A stretch of 64,000 bases of DNA from Gymnopilus junonius. Lineage: Eukaryota > Basidiomycota > Agaricomycetes > Agaricales > Galerinaceae. This document shows, piece by piece, positions 23,288-34,797 of this stretch. The stretch spans positions 496,001 to 560,000 of the forward strand of contig JADNYJ010000004.1 in the NCBI GenBank assembly GCA_015501075.1. Direction: 5' to 3'. Under the pieces are notes generated by a model. That model made no database searches. It worked only from the letters and a program-made list of their open reading frames with translations, and was not told where the DNA came from. Numbering within the stretch: position 1 is the first letter of the stretch; the number at the start of each line of letters is the position of its first letter. A program made the position numbers and the translations under genes.

Positions 23288-26200
23288 TTAGACACCATAG
23301 CGAGCCGCCAAACGTTCTTGAATTATAGGAGGGAAAGTCGCAACCTGCGCTGCCCATCCAGCCTCATCGTGCTGCTTGAATCCGGTAAGCAGAGTCTGGA
23401 ACATCTGATTGAGCTCTCCCGAGGGTTGATTCCAGCGGATAATCGAGTTGCAGAACCAAAGCAAACTCTGTTGATTGAAAAATAGTTTATGTAAGCAAAC
23501 GGTCACCCGTCACGCCCTTCAAGAAGGGAAAAACTAAGACGACGAACCTTTGCAATTCCAGCAGGGTTGGTCTGCACAAGTGTGCATAAGCCGCGGAAAG
23601 CCGAGTCCTTCTCCTCGTTGTCGCGGATCTCATATAGAGCCTGGCACCATGCCTGGGAGAATTCAGGTAGATGGGGAGCAACCAGGGTAGGATGCATCAG
23701 CCCGATTCTACCTATCGACACGGCCGCATTCTCATGCAGACTCCTTGGAGCCTTGGGGTGTAAAAGGATAGGAATGAGACGGGAGATGAGCGGGTTGACC
23801 CATTGTTGAAATTCAAGATCGTCTTAAAGTGAACAAAATATAAGCAAATGGGAACTTGATATACAAAGGAAAAGAAAGGGACATACCTCGTCCGTAACGC
23901 AAAGCAACCTCTCCAACACTCCACGCCGCATTGTTCGATGCGCTCACAAACTCAAACTTGGGCTCCGGGTCAAGCTGCAAAATCAGCTCCTGCATAATAC
24001 CCGGCATAGCAGGCCTCAACAACGCAAAGCAGCTCATCGCCAGATCACCCACAAGGGCATAGGCCGATTGCCTTACTGGCGCCTGGGGGTGCTTGAGGCA
24101 CACAGTGAGCAGCGAGAGGAGGTTGGGCTGGCTGTTGGCGATCAGCGGCTCCAAAGCCATTCCTAGACCCTGGATGAGTCCGGAGAGCAAGTCGAGAGCG
24201 ACGACGAGGAAGGATTTGTCTGGTTCGTCCAGTTCAGGGTTTTGTTGGTATTGCTGGTACTGCAGAAGAGAGGAGTGGATGATGTTGTTGCACCGTTCAA
24301 ATACAGGTCCAGCGTAAGGGAGGAACGCAGGGCCCATAGCAATTGTCACTGAAGCCAGACACTAAGAAGCATGGGTCAAAATCCCATAATGAACACTTCG
24401 AAAAGAAACATACCTCAAGTAGCGGGATCAGATCATCATCATCGTCCTTCAGCTTCGCCCACCTACCCGTCAATGGTGGCATGAGAATATCCACATAAAG
24501 TGAATTCTGCAACGACCGACCAACAGCGTCCGCCAAAGTACCGACTGCATCATAAAGGATGAGCATATTTTTATGTTGGTACTTTTCAAACGCGACGACC
24601 AGGTTCCTGAGCACAGGCTCAAGGTAAGGTGCGAGCTCGTCACCGGCATCTTCTTCGAGAGTGGCAAAAGCACTGCAACCAGCTTCTTGGACGCGTTTAT
24701 TGTTGTCCAAGACCATCCGTAGGAGCTGATAATTTCAGAAAGGTCGATCAACACCATAATCCCATAAGTCGCTGCAAAATAATAAAACTTACACCCTCCA
24801 TCGTTGGAATGAAATACTGATTCTTGTGTTCCTCTGACCTCGGTTGTGTACACCAACTGGCATACCGTCCAAGAGTCCAGCATGTGATTGATCGTACGAG
24901 CGGCTAGAGAAGATAAGAAGCGGCAATACGTCAGATGAGGATGTCAGGGACTGTCAGAATAAAGCCGCCTACCTTGGAATCATTCAAAGTATTAATCAAA
25001 TAAGGGACTAGAGTCGGCAAGTGCGGCTCGATGGCTTCGATGCAACCTAAAGGAAGAAGGGAACGAACGAAGAAAAGTCAATCATAAGAATACTCGGGAC
25101 ATACAGCGGAAATGACTAAGAGAGCACGTACCTTCGGCCATAGCGCCAAGAGCGAGAATTCCACTCTCCCTTTGCAGCCAATCATTGCTCCAAAGTTTCT
25201 CCTTCAAAGGGCCCAAAAGGACCTTCAACAAATCGCCAGAAAATCTCACAGCGAGCACATCAAGTGCAGCGGCAGCACATTTTCTCAGATTCCACTCTGT
25301 AGTCATCTCATCGGCGAAATCATCGTCGTCGAATTCGTCATAATCTTCTTCGTCGGAATCAAGAAGTTCTTGACCGTAAGCACCGATACGTGGCTTGGAC
25401 GGTTCCGAAGTTTCAGCGCCGTTGGCGTCGCGTTCAAATCCATGAGATTTGCCACCGTAGTGGCGGGGTTTGATGTCAGTTTCCTTGTCAGGCACAGCAG
25501 CATTGTCTTCCTCTGCATCACCGTCTAGCCATAAAAGATCATCCTCTCCGTAAACCATGCAGTCTAACAATGTAGGTGCAACTTGGTCCAGTAAAGGATG
25601 CAAATACGGTGCGAGTTCTTGGTCCTCGGCAAATGTGAGCCAGAATTCGCAAGCTTCCAAAGCGACGTTCTCGTTCTTGTCTTTTGTTGAGTAAAGCATG
25701 TACTGGGCCACATTTGACATTTCTGGCATAAGCTTCTCAGGCCGTGCGGCGAGGAGAAGTACAAGGGCTTGACAGACATGGCGGCGGACAGATGGCTCAT
25801 CGTCTGACGCACGTTTAAACAAGCAGGCGATGAATGCATCGATGTGCACGAAGAGGGACTGGCAATTAATGGGGACGAAATACGAAAGACATGCTACTGC
25901 ATGGGATCGCATTTTGGCCGAGGGATGTTCAGAGAGAGTGAGGAACTTGGGGATCATAAAATCTAGAGGCCTCGTTCCATTGATATCGACATCCATTTTG
26001 CGCGGGTAATCTTCGCAAGCCTTTTCCAGGGCGTTAAACGCAGCCTAAAGGACAATGGGCCAATCAGTATCAAGTGGCATCAATAAGAACAATGACAGAT
26101 ATCTCGCGTCTATATGGCCACAAAAGCGCGAAAAGCAAGAAAGAAATGAGACGAACCTCTTGCAAGTCAAAATCGGGGGAATCAAGAGCAAGGACCAGGT

Positions 26201-26655
26201 GCTGTAGGCACTCTGGCCAATTTCTTGGCTCGAGAACACCGAGAAAAGCGACAATATCCTGACTTGCAGCGTTACGAATCATGATCGAAGTGTCATTGAA
26301 AGCTGTAAGCACGGCTGATTTGACAAACTCTGCGACGTCTACAGGGGCAGAGAGGATGAGGCGAGCATTGTTCTTGAGCAGATAGCCCGCAATGGTTCGT
26401 ATACGGTCCTCCTCCTGTGTCATGGCACTCAAGATGTACGCGAGATACGCAACATACTCCGGTGCGCGTGTGAAATGGTTGAGTTTCTGGGCACGACGAG
26501 GCACAGATGCTGATGAGCACAGGACAATCAGAGGACGAATAATGGGGGCTCACCTCTGTGATATTTCGCTGTACAGTGGCGCTGGTTGTGGTTGATTCGT
26601 GGATAGTTTGGAGAATTTCCTGCAGACCCGCAGGCTGGGGAGTCCAGGGCGCCAT
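23288..26655 (-). CDS. KAP104: Transportin / karyopherin beta-2 (Kap104-like) import receptor
   Basis: HEAT-repeat nuclear import receptor for PY-NLS cargoes such as hnRNP proteins; binds RanGTP and nucleoporins. The start is [20 protein letters not shown], joined by an intron to [19 protein letters not shown] and [13 protein letters not shown]. Transportin landmarks: [58 protein letters not shown], an acidic H8-loop region ([20 protein letters not shown]), and [20 protein letters not shown]. Then come [46 protein letters not shown], and the end [15 protein letters not shown]. About 900 residues over roughly nine exons, the expected length. Kap104 preference over other importins rests on the H8 acidic loop and the terminal RYGV. 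Confidence 0.94.
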
Positions 26656-27098
26656 TTTGTCAGAAAATACGCGGGTTGTAGGAGAGAGGATGGGTTCCAG
26701 ATTTTGCACCCTCAATAATCTTTCGCCCTCTTTGTTGTCCCCTGTTGTCCATCAACCACAACAGTCACAATCAGTCACATTTCTCCCAGTGGCCTCGAGG
26801 CCTGTTTCCCTCATGCTTTCCTCCAAGGAAGATGATTCATGATTCTGACTTTTGATCATATTGATCATCATGTTCTCTCCAGCTTCTCTTGCCTTCTAAG
26901 ATCCAGCTTTTGAAAAGAAGACTGGGGCATCATCAGCAGAATCAAACTGCTCCCTAATCCCTCTAAGTATGTAGCAATCATTCCACAGTCGTACAACGGA
27001 GGGGAAATCATGTACTCTATGTAAGCTTACACATGCACAGCACGAGGTATTACGCCACGCCTGACAAACGCGGAAAGAAACTCCTCCAAAGGCCGCTT
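26656..27098. other. Intergenic region upstream of transportin
   Basis: 443 bp between the transportin start and the FSH1-like stop, on the same strand. It holds the transportin promoter and the hydrolase 3' flank. A TGATCATATTGATCATCATG stretch near 26852-26871 has repeated TGATCA units. No gene seen. Confidence 0.4.
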
Positions 27099-28414
27099 CT
27101 ATAACTTCATCTGCACCGCATTTTTATAATCAGCCCCTCCAATAGCAGGCGTTGATGTCCCCGAAGGCGGCTCCGACTGCGATACCGAAGCAGCACTAGG
27201 TGAAGGAAGCGGCGCACTCGGATCTTTCATCCAATTCACCAAAAACTTGCGCCAAGTGCCTTTTGATGGCACAAAGTGTCCTAACGCCACAAATGACATA
27301 TAAGTCGCTGCTTGGTCACAAAAAGAGGAACTGATCACAACGCACCACCCTCGTGTTCTTCCACCCTCGCATTCGCCGAGACAGCAATTAGCTGCCTTGC
27401 TCGTTCTTCTATGACAACGACATCTGTCTTGCCAAGGACGTGCAATGTCGGAGTAGAATAACTCGGTGTAAATAGAGCATCGCAAGATGGGTCCTTGAGC
27501 TTGAATCCAGAAACAGCGACACAGAATTGGCTAGCAAATGTCAATCATTCAATTTGTATTAAAAGCAAGGTTGTGGAACACTCACAAAGGAGGATGGGGT
27601 GATTTGCCATCCACAAGGAAATCAGGGTATAAATGGGGTCGTTCAAGCTATTAATGTAAGAAAAGTTAGCATCGAAATGCATTTGAAATGGAAATAGACC
27701 CACAAGTGCTGCGAGAACTGCCGCAAGGCCAGCGCCTTGGCTACGATTGCATAATGTCAGAAAATCGCATACCCAACACCCTAACAGGCCGTACCTGAAC
27801 CCAAAGACTCCCTAAAAGCGTATCGTCAACAAACGGCGCAACACAAAAGAACGAAAACACTTACATCAAACTTTTGCTCCTTCAGTACATCCCTGAGAAA
27901 CAAGATACTCTCTTTCAACCCGCTTGTGTTCGCCCTATCTTTATCCTTCTGCGTCTTCCACCACCCCCTCAGCGCAGTTTCCGGGTTTGACTGAGTGTCG
28001 ACGATCCCAGAACCCGAGGCCTCTGAGTCTAGTGACTGGGGGGAGGTGAAGAGGTCGGTTGGGAGGAGTATAAGCGGTGCGTTGACGAATACTAATGATT
28101 TTGGGAGGTAGGAATATTGTGTTAGTTCGTGGGTTGACGTAAGAGAACTAGAGGGTATACACACCATAGTCGATATCCTTCGACTCTTTACGAAGCGCGG
28201 CTAGCTGGGAGAAAGATAGACAATTACAACAGCTTAGATTCTACATCTTTCAAAGCTTTAACTGTAGTTCGAAAGCGTACTCGCTTGCTGAAGATAGCAG
28301 CATTTTGAGAATACCTGCAGACAATCAGTGTAGATCATCAGCGCGCTGATCCTCAATACATTTCACAGTAGTTACTTACCCATGTAATACAAGGACTCTC
28401 TTGATAGCTGACAT
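27099..28414 (-). CDS. FSH1-family serine hydrolase (alpha/beta fold)
   Basis: Small cytosolic-type alpha/beta hydrolase related to yeast Fsh1-3 and human OVCA2; natural substrate generally unknown. The start is MSAIKRVLVLHGYSQNAAIF, with the HGYSQN oxyanion motif. It continues SKRLAALRKESKDIDYVFVNAP, then RGWWKTQKDKD. The nucleophile elbow GFSQGAGLAAVLAAL is split by an intron inside the catalytic Ser codon. The acid region is TLHVLGKTDVVVIEERARQL and the catalytic His is in HFVPSKGTWRKFLVNW. A low-complexity Ser/Pro tail ends VQMKL. At least seven exons are needed, so no single long ORF shows it. Length of about 290 residues fits the family. Confidence 0.88.
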
Positions 28415-29031
28415 GACTGTGATCTATTGAGTTTGAATAGTAACAAATTCCTGTAGATTAATGTTTTAAAGATCAAGAAGTGCTCCTTCAGCGACTGTAA
28501 ATATTACATACGTTCAAATTATGGTGTTGGTTTACGGCGAAGGTTTCTACGTAGGGCTTTCCGCAAACCTCAAGTTCTAGAAAAGTATGGGGAGAAATAA
28601 GGGAACGATATCACCGGATCGACGGCAGTGCCGTAGTTCACAATCCGGGACAGAGTTCGGAACCACTTTCAAGAAAGGGCATTCGGATGTGTACACATCC
28701 CGGCACGGCAATTCAATTAACCGGTATCGAGTCATGAACTGTCATGAACGCCACGCACATCCCCATCGCGTCTACGGTCTGATGCACTAATTAGGGGAAC
28801 GCGTCTACAGACACGCAGACAGGAAATCATTATCTCGCACGACTATATATCGGACAGAGGAAGTATAATAAGTGTATATGATAGGAAAATGTCTTGCAGT
28901 GTCTCCAAAAAGTCCTAAGGTACATATGCAATTGTTCCTTGGATCCGAACCATTAAAATGCAGATCCACCTCAAGCCCAAACCAAGCCTAAAGATCTAAC
29001 CCAGAGAATACATAGGAACCTACAAAGCAAT
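28415..29031. other. Intergenic region, no gene seen
   Basis: 617 bp between the FSH1-like start and the carrier stop. A 67-codon + strand ORF at 28587-28790 has no family features. No repeat or RNA gene recognised. Confidence 0.4.
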
Positions 29032-30311
29032 CTACTCCGAGTACCCATCGTCCTCATTCACCCTGGGCTTGATCGTCTCAATAACACGGCTCACCCGCTC
29101 GTACACGGCAAACACAATAGCCTGCCCCGGAGCAACACGGAGCACGCGAGGTGTGATGCCCTTGTAGAACGACTTGACACCTTCCTGCCTCCACATATCG
29201 GCAGCTATCGCATAGATGCGCTGGAACGCTGATTGGCCAGGTACCGCAGAAGCTTTTTGTAGACCTGTCATTCATTGTCGAGAGCCAAGGGGGAGGCGGG
29301 TCCAGAACGCATCAGCTGAGGCGATGGAGAAATTGAATTGAAGACTTACGGGTCTTAATGGTATCAATTGGAGCGTTCGAGAAAGGACCCATGGCGCCTG
29401 AGATGAGACCGATGATCATATGTTGGTATGAGGGGAGCTCTTTTAAGTCAGGTTGCACTTTATGCGCAAACTTTTTGATCTCCTGGTACGCAGTGAAGTT
29501 GGCACCTAATATATCGCAATTTTAACAAAACGCAAAGTGAAAAGATTCACCACTGAAACGTACCCTGGTTGGTTGCCTGCCTCAATGCAGTAAGGGAAAC
29601 TCCGCGATAAAGGGTCGCAACACCCTCCTCCCGAATGATGGTATACACAGCATGACCAGCATTGCGGTATCGAGGGGCCTCCAGAGGGTCCGCCAGGGAA
29701 TGTTGCTGGGCCTGTAACCGAATCTTCACCACCTCCATAGGTGTCACGACAGCGACGGCTTCCGTAACACCAGCGCCCAGACCAGCTAAAACGGCAGATA
29801 GATGTCGTTATATCGTTGTCACAAACAACATACGACTGACGAGGACGCACCGATGAATATGTTTCCGGTGCTGGTCTTCCCTGTCGTCTTGTCTGCGAGC
29901 AGATCTTTGTACGCCTCGAAACTGGCGAATCGGATGGCCATTTTGGGTACGATTCCTGACAAGACAGCTCCAAGACCCTTGTACAACGCTAGTGGTGTCT
30001 CCCGCTTAACGATGAACGCTCCGGTAGCGAGGAAGCCTCTGGCTTTTGTCTACACGAGCAAGTTAGCCTTACAAGGACGACACAGGATTGACGAGACAAT
30101 ATTCACCCCTGGAGCACGCCCGGACTTGGAGAGTTGCATTCGGACCTTGATGGTATCGAGCGGCTGACATACCAGCTGCAAAGGATAGCGTCAACACCAA
30201 TGAAGACGCGATGTACGCAATGAGGCTTACCGCTTCACATCCTCCTGCAATACCTCCTGCAATGATGTGTGTAGCAAAACCAACAGGTTTCTTGTTACCG
30301 TTTCGAGACAT
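29032..30311 (-). CDS. SFC1: Mitochondrial succinate-fumarate carrier (Sfc1/Acr1-like)
   Basis: Inner-membrane carrier exchanging cytosolic succinate for mitochondrial fumarate, needed for growth on C2 compounds because it links the glyoxylate cycle to gluconeogenesis. Three mitochondrial-carrier repeats are seen, each with P-x-D/E-x-x-K: QPLDTIKVRMQL, TPMEVVKIRLQAQQ and APIDTIKTRLQ. Strong Sfc1 signatures are LALYKGLGAVLSGIVPKMAI, GAGLGAGVTEAVAVVTPMEV, YRGVSLTALRQATNQGANFT, GLISGAMGPFSNAPIDT and FYKGITPRVLRVAPGQAIVF. The start MSRNGNKKPVGFATHIIAGG follows a short N-terminus typical of the family. Four to five introns interrupt it. Confidence 0.95.
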
Positions 30312-31000
30312 TGCTAAAAGACGTTGGGGTCGATGCGGGGCAGATCCTGCAGGCCAGAGTCGTAGACTATGGTGGTAGTGATTGAATGCGGAGAAAAGCA
30401 AATGCGGGACGAGTTACGACTATGGGTAGATTTATTAAGGTTTATGGATGCTCCCTATGCTCCAATCGGGCGCCAAAGGGAATCGATCACATTTATCATG
30501 TGAATGTCCAGACCGTTTCCTCTATCTTCCGATGACAAGACCGCGTCGGCCGCATCTTGCAAGTGCGGGTGTCCGCTCTTCTTCCGCTCAAGCTTCCTAG
30601 GCCTTTACCGGCACTCACCCTGCGAGTAGTGCTGCAGCGCGCTTTAAAGTATGCAAGAGGGCATCTTTGGGAATGCCACCGGGGACAACCTACGTTCAAA
30701 CTGGTAATAAACAAGAAGTTTCGAGTCTGGTAAACGCAGCAAAAGTTTCGGAGACGTAGGTACCTTTGTATAGGCGATATGCGGACTAACTGTGTTTCTT
30801 TCGCACTGCGCTGGATGAAAGGATGAAGGTAGAAGTGCAAGGTGTGAGCGCTCGGCAAGCTTTTGGTGTATTTTCTGCCGGTCCGGCTCATGTCGTCATG
30901 TGCAACACGGCAGCAAATTGCGTTTTCACATTTTTTTGATGAGAAAAATATAAAACCGTGCAAAGAATTCGAAATCCTAAAATTCTGCCCGCGCTCCCAA
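30312..31000. other. Intergenic region upstream of the carrier gene
   Basis: About 690 bp between the carrier start and the transposon insertion. A 155-codon minus-strand ORF (30496-30963) has irregular composition and no domain. It is more likely spacer plus the carrier promoter. Confidence 0.4.
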
Positions 31001-31009
31001 GTTTAATGG

Positions 31010-31267
31010 CAGGCTCCTAGAAGCAGTGCTCTCGGCTTCGCTCGCTGATTTCTAGAGGGGAGCGCAGGTCGGGAGAACTCCGTGATGGCATCAGGGTACA
31101 AACAAATAGTTATAAGGTCTCGAGCGAAGCGAGAGAGCGGCTGCCACATTTTGGCACGGACTTCTCGGGCATGCCTTTTGCAGTTTCCATATATCATTTC
31201 ATATCATTTTTATCAATGCCATTTTGTAATCACTTAAGCCACTTAGCAGATGCTCAGGTGACCACTA
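31010..31267 (+). repeat. Left terminal inverted repeat, 258 bp
   Basis: Matches the reverse complement of 31703-31960 at 257 of 258 positions by eye (a C here, T in the other arm, in the GAACTC/TGTGATGG stretch). The arm contains the palindromic run TCTCGAGCGAAGCGAGAGAG and the SD-like repeats CTTCGCTCG, so each arm can also fold on itself. Confidence 0.9.
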
Positions 31268-31368
31268 AGCGTCATGACATTGTATAACCGTAAGATAAGA
31301 TGATCGCCTCATCCTCGCAAGAATTCATTCAATGTCAGATCATATATAAGTTTTTGTCAAGCGATTAA

Positions 31369-31605
31369 TTGATCACAATCAAAATGGACAGAATACTCAA
31401 GGCTTTCAAGCACAGCAACTACTTGTTAGCTGATTTTCTCAGTCAATTGCTCACTCTGCCAACATATAAAAACCAACACATCATGCAGTCGACATCGGAG
31501 AATGTTCAGGATCCCTTGAACATCCTAATCTCATCGCAGAGCACATCTTCGGGTACCAGGAAATGGGCTCTTTCATATGCGAAACCGTCTACACTTCTCA
31601 GATAG
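31369..31605 (+). other. ORF inside the MULE-like element (possible captured fragment)
   Basis: A 78-codon ORF, MITIKMDRILKAFKHSNYLL to SYAKPSTLLR, lies between the two inverted arms. The segment DRILKAFKHSNYLLADFLSQ LLTLP-type sequence resembles the start of anonymous proteins often seen inside agaric transposons, but I cannot name a family. It may be cargo captured by the element or chance coding. Confidence 0.35.
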
Positions 31606-31702
31606 CCTTACTCTGCCATAAAGCCAGTGGATTCCACTTCAATGCAAAGAAGGTGACCGAAGAGCATAGAGCGTATCAAAAAATTCAGTATTGCAGATAC
31701 AG

Positions 31703-31960
31703 TAGTGGTCACCTGAGCATCTGCTAAGTGGCTTAAGTGATTACAAAATGGCATTGATAAAAATGATATGAAATGATATATGGAAACTGCAAAAGGCATG
31801 CCCGAGAAGTCCGTGCCAAAATGTGGCAGCCGCTCTCTCGCTTCGCTCGAGACCTTATAACTATTTGTTTGTACCCTGATGCCATCACAGAGTTCTCCCG
31901 ACCTGCGCTCCCCTCTAGAAATCAGCGAGCGAAGCCGAGAGCACTGCTTCTAGGAGCCTG
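31703..31960 (-). repeat. Right terminal inverted repeat, 258 bp
   Basis: Inverted partner of 31010-31267. A 60-70 codon ORF starting MIYGNCKRHAREVRAKMWQP is readable from both arms in outward direction. It is a by-product of the repeat identity and shows no domain, so it is not called as a gene. Confidence 0.9.
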
Positions 31961-31969
31961 GTTTAATGG

Positions 31970-33278
31970 CAAATTTCCTCGCGCATCTTTGGTATCTAGC
32001 CTTGGGAAGATTTTGGTGCACAAACCCACTACATAGGCAGGCATATAACAGATAATAACTTGCCAAATAGCATCACTCGGAGAATTGAGCTTGAGGTAGT
32101 TTGACTCCCGAGCTTGAAGGCTACATGCACCAAGAGGTGTCAGATCCACCGATCTTGGACGTAGGGTTCCCACGGATGGGGGGTATTCCTCGAAAGCAGT
32201 TGACGGCTTCCTCTCGGCGAACAATGTGGCATGTGACCAGCGTAGCTCAGCATCAACACACCAAACCTTCGTCAACTAAGGTAGTTCATCCCAAGTTCAT
32301 CCTGACCTCTTATCACTTTCGACACGGCGCTCCAGCTTGATGTGTCCTCTGCTCCCGCAATAACCTCAACAGGGTCAACTGATGCTGTATATACTGTATC
32401 ATCTCAGCCTCTCTCTCCTTCTCATGTCAATATATTTTTGTCAAATAATTCAACGAAGGAGAACGTCAGACCAAGCTCACTTCAAGTCCTTTGTGAACAA
32501 TGTTATCTGTGACTTACATGGTGAATCTCCTCGATGACCTCATAGCACACAACCAATACAAAACCCTCCTATGCCCGTTCCATTTGCCTTGCCCATGGAA
32601 GTAGCTTATTGTTCTTATAACCAACCACAAAGGGATGTATTCTACTAACTAATTCCATATCTCTTCCTACTTTATCCATTTGAAACCTCATCACTTTGAG
32701 CAACACTAGAGTGTGCACTGGTAAGTATGTCCCATGCCGCCACCAGCCGCACTGATTAAGTATATCAGCTCCGCCGAGTGTGCCGAGTGTGAGAAAATGA
32801 TGAGTTGGCCAGACATATTTGGATCTGACGTCCGGGATCACTGGATCTGATGCCTCTTGACATGCACACTGATGAATCCGGATGATCGATGATCGATAAG
32901 GGTCAATAAAGGGACCTCTCAGGGTCCTAATTCAATTCTATTGGTCCAAGCTTTTTGAAAACGACACGCCCACACGAACCTGATTGATATTTTTCCATTT
33001 AGCCCAACGCCAAAAATGAGACCTATAAAAACCCCAACAGTATGGTCTCTCTCAAGGACCCTTCTTTTTCTCTCCTCTATCAAGGATCAAAAGGAAGCTG
33101 AAAGAAGTGCAGAAGAAGAGCCTGGGATTTGCTATTGCAGAATCCTGATCAGCCTTCTGACAAATACCAGCTATTAGTGCATAGGCACTGAACTTGACCA
33201 GCTAATAAAAACTAGACCAAAGCCGGCCGCTGAGCTGGCAATCCGAGACATTTTTTCTATCTCCTCGATAACAGTCAA
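31970..33278. other. Intergenic region, no gene seen
   Basis: About 1.3 kb between the transposon and the homeodomain-like gene. Short ORFs only (32569-32841 minus is the longest and has no domain). The right end should contain the promoter and 5' leader of the gene starting at 33279; ATAAAAACCCC near 33025 is a weak TATA-like candidate. Confidence 0.4.
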
Positions 33279-34356
33279 ATGTCGGCAAGTCCAGCAGAGT
33301 CGAGCTCAAAGCCTGCAAATGCAAAATCAAGGAACCGTCTCTCAGCTGAAGGTGTTGCAATCCTCCAAGGTAATCAGCTAACAAAATTTGAAAACTATGT
33401 GTAGATTGCGGCTGACCACATCCATCTAGCTTACTGGGATGTACATCCAGGAGAGATGCCTTCAGTCAGCATGCGCAAAACATTGACCGAAGAGATCAAG
33501 GTTAGTTTGATCAGAGGCCATTCTTCGGCAGCCATCATACTGATCCCTGATTGGTTCAGAAAACACCCGGAAATGAATTTTACAAAATTCTCAACACCAC
33601 CAGTTGGTTCAAACGGCGTATAGAAGAAATCCGGAAGGCTGCCAGTGTGCATGTTGACCCTCGTCAGTTAATTTCACTTGCACACAGCTACAGTGCTGGG
33701 GCTGATGCAATCTCTTGATAGGCTTTCCCTCGCTATCAGCGGGTGTATTAGAGCACTTAGATGTGCTTCTCAAAAATCAGCCTAATCCATCTCCAGACGT
33801 GATAAAAACATGGGCAACTCTGATAGCCAAGACTGGAGCCTCTTACCAAGATGTCGTAGCATGGGCACACCTCACAATGCGAAATAATCATGCAGATCAT
33901 CTTCCAACGCCTGCCAATACCGTATCTCCTGAACCTTCGAATCAGAAGCCTACCTTCACATCCATGTCTCCGACACAAACACCATACCCTACGCAAGCAC
34001 AAACTATGGGCATGAAAAAATCTCCAACGCAGTCGCCAATGCTCCCTCCTTCTCTTTCTATTCGAACAGGCCAGTCTCAAGGAAGTCCAACTCAGTGGAG
34101 ACCATATTATCATCCCTCACCTGTTTCTCCAAGCTCGTCTTTTACTCAGAATTCTGCAGGCAACGCGCACAGCCAACCTAACCGCGCCCCAACATTGCAG
34201 GAGGCGATAATTCAGGGCGTGGCAGACGCTGTTGCCAGTCCAGCACTGACAACGCCCCCAGACGTTCTGCCCTCCAACGCCGCAGAGTTCAACGCGATGT
34301 TTGCTCCTTATGAAAAACAGCTGTCGCAGCTGATGCGTGCGCTCGAGAGCTCTTGA
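33279..34356 (+). CDS. Homeodomain-like protein with Pro/Ser-rich tail
   Basis: Four exons join in frame: MSASPAESSSKPANAKSRNR...ILQ, then AYWDVHPGEMPSVSMRKTLT, then KTPGNEFYKILNTTSWFKRR, then FPSLSAGVLEHLDVLLKNQP onwards. The order of a basic N-terminal arm (SRNRLS), a helix with AILQAYW, and a last helix with TTSWFKRRIEEIRKA resembles a homeodomain, whose third helix is normally WFxNRR; the usual Asn is replaced. This suggests a divergent DNA-binding domain. A helical segment (DVIKTWATLIAKTGASYQDV) precedes a low-complexity Ser/Pro/Thr/Gln region, and the end is helical (FAPYEKQLSQLMRALESS). About 290 residues. A transcription factor role is inferred; another helix-turn-helix family is possible. 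Confidence 0.65.
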
Positions 34357-34797
34357 AAAGAGTGATGATGCTTCCTCCCCTTCTTTTCTTAATTATTCCT
34401 GTGTATGTGACTGTAATTGTGAGTGGACATGTTTTCATTCTTAAAATAATTGCTGACGGCCTCCGAAGGTTTTCGACGTATCTTGTAAATCACTGTCCTT
34501 TGTTTTCTGTGTGCAAACCTGTGCTACTCTCTTTAGTTAGTAATCTTATACTTAATGACCATACCACCTCCTTCTGTTACCCCAGCTTTCCCCTTTTTAG
34601 TTCAACAGTCAGACTTAATGTAATTCTTTCCCGATCCAGAAAAGAGAAAGTAGATCCACCAGCAGTGCATCCTCTGTGTACAATTAGGAGACTCATTATT
34701 AGACTACAGTATGTATTCTACAAATGACAGGTATCAAAGAGTAAAATAAATAGATAGGCGAGAAGAAAAGCAAAGGAAAGAATGCAAGATACATCCG
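34357..34797. other. Convergent 3' region between the homeodomain-like gene and SWR1
   Basis: 441 bp between two convergent stop codons, expected to contain both 3' untranslated regions. A 124-codon + strand ORF at 34353-34727 is hydrophobic and Ser/Leu-rich but has no start context or domain. Not called. Confidence 0.4.

Larger units (their letters stand above)
31001..31969. mobile_element. Mutator-like non-autonomous element (MULE-MITE) with target-site duplication
   Basis: A 951-bp element at 31010-31960 is bounded by CAGGCTCCTAG on the left and its exact reverse complement on the right. It is flanked on both sides by the 9-bp direct repeat GTTTAATGG (31001-31009 and 31961-31969). Long terminal inverted repeats with a 9-bp duplication are the hallmark of Mutator-like elements. 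The 435-bp interior has no room for a MULE transposase, so it must depend on one supplied elsewhere. The arms differ at one position by eye, which implies recent insertion or arm homogenisation. Confidence 0.88.

Noticed and set aside
31003..32036. Two identical ORFs (MIYGNCKRHAREVRAKMWQP...) on opposite strands considered as a duplicated gene pair
   Set aside because: They are the two arms of the terminal inverted repeat of one transposable element, not genes.
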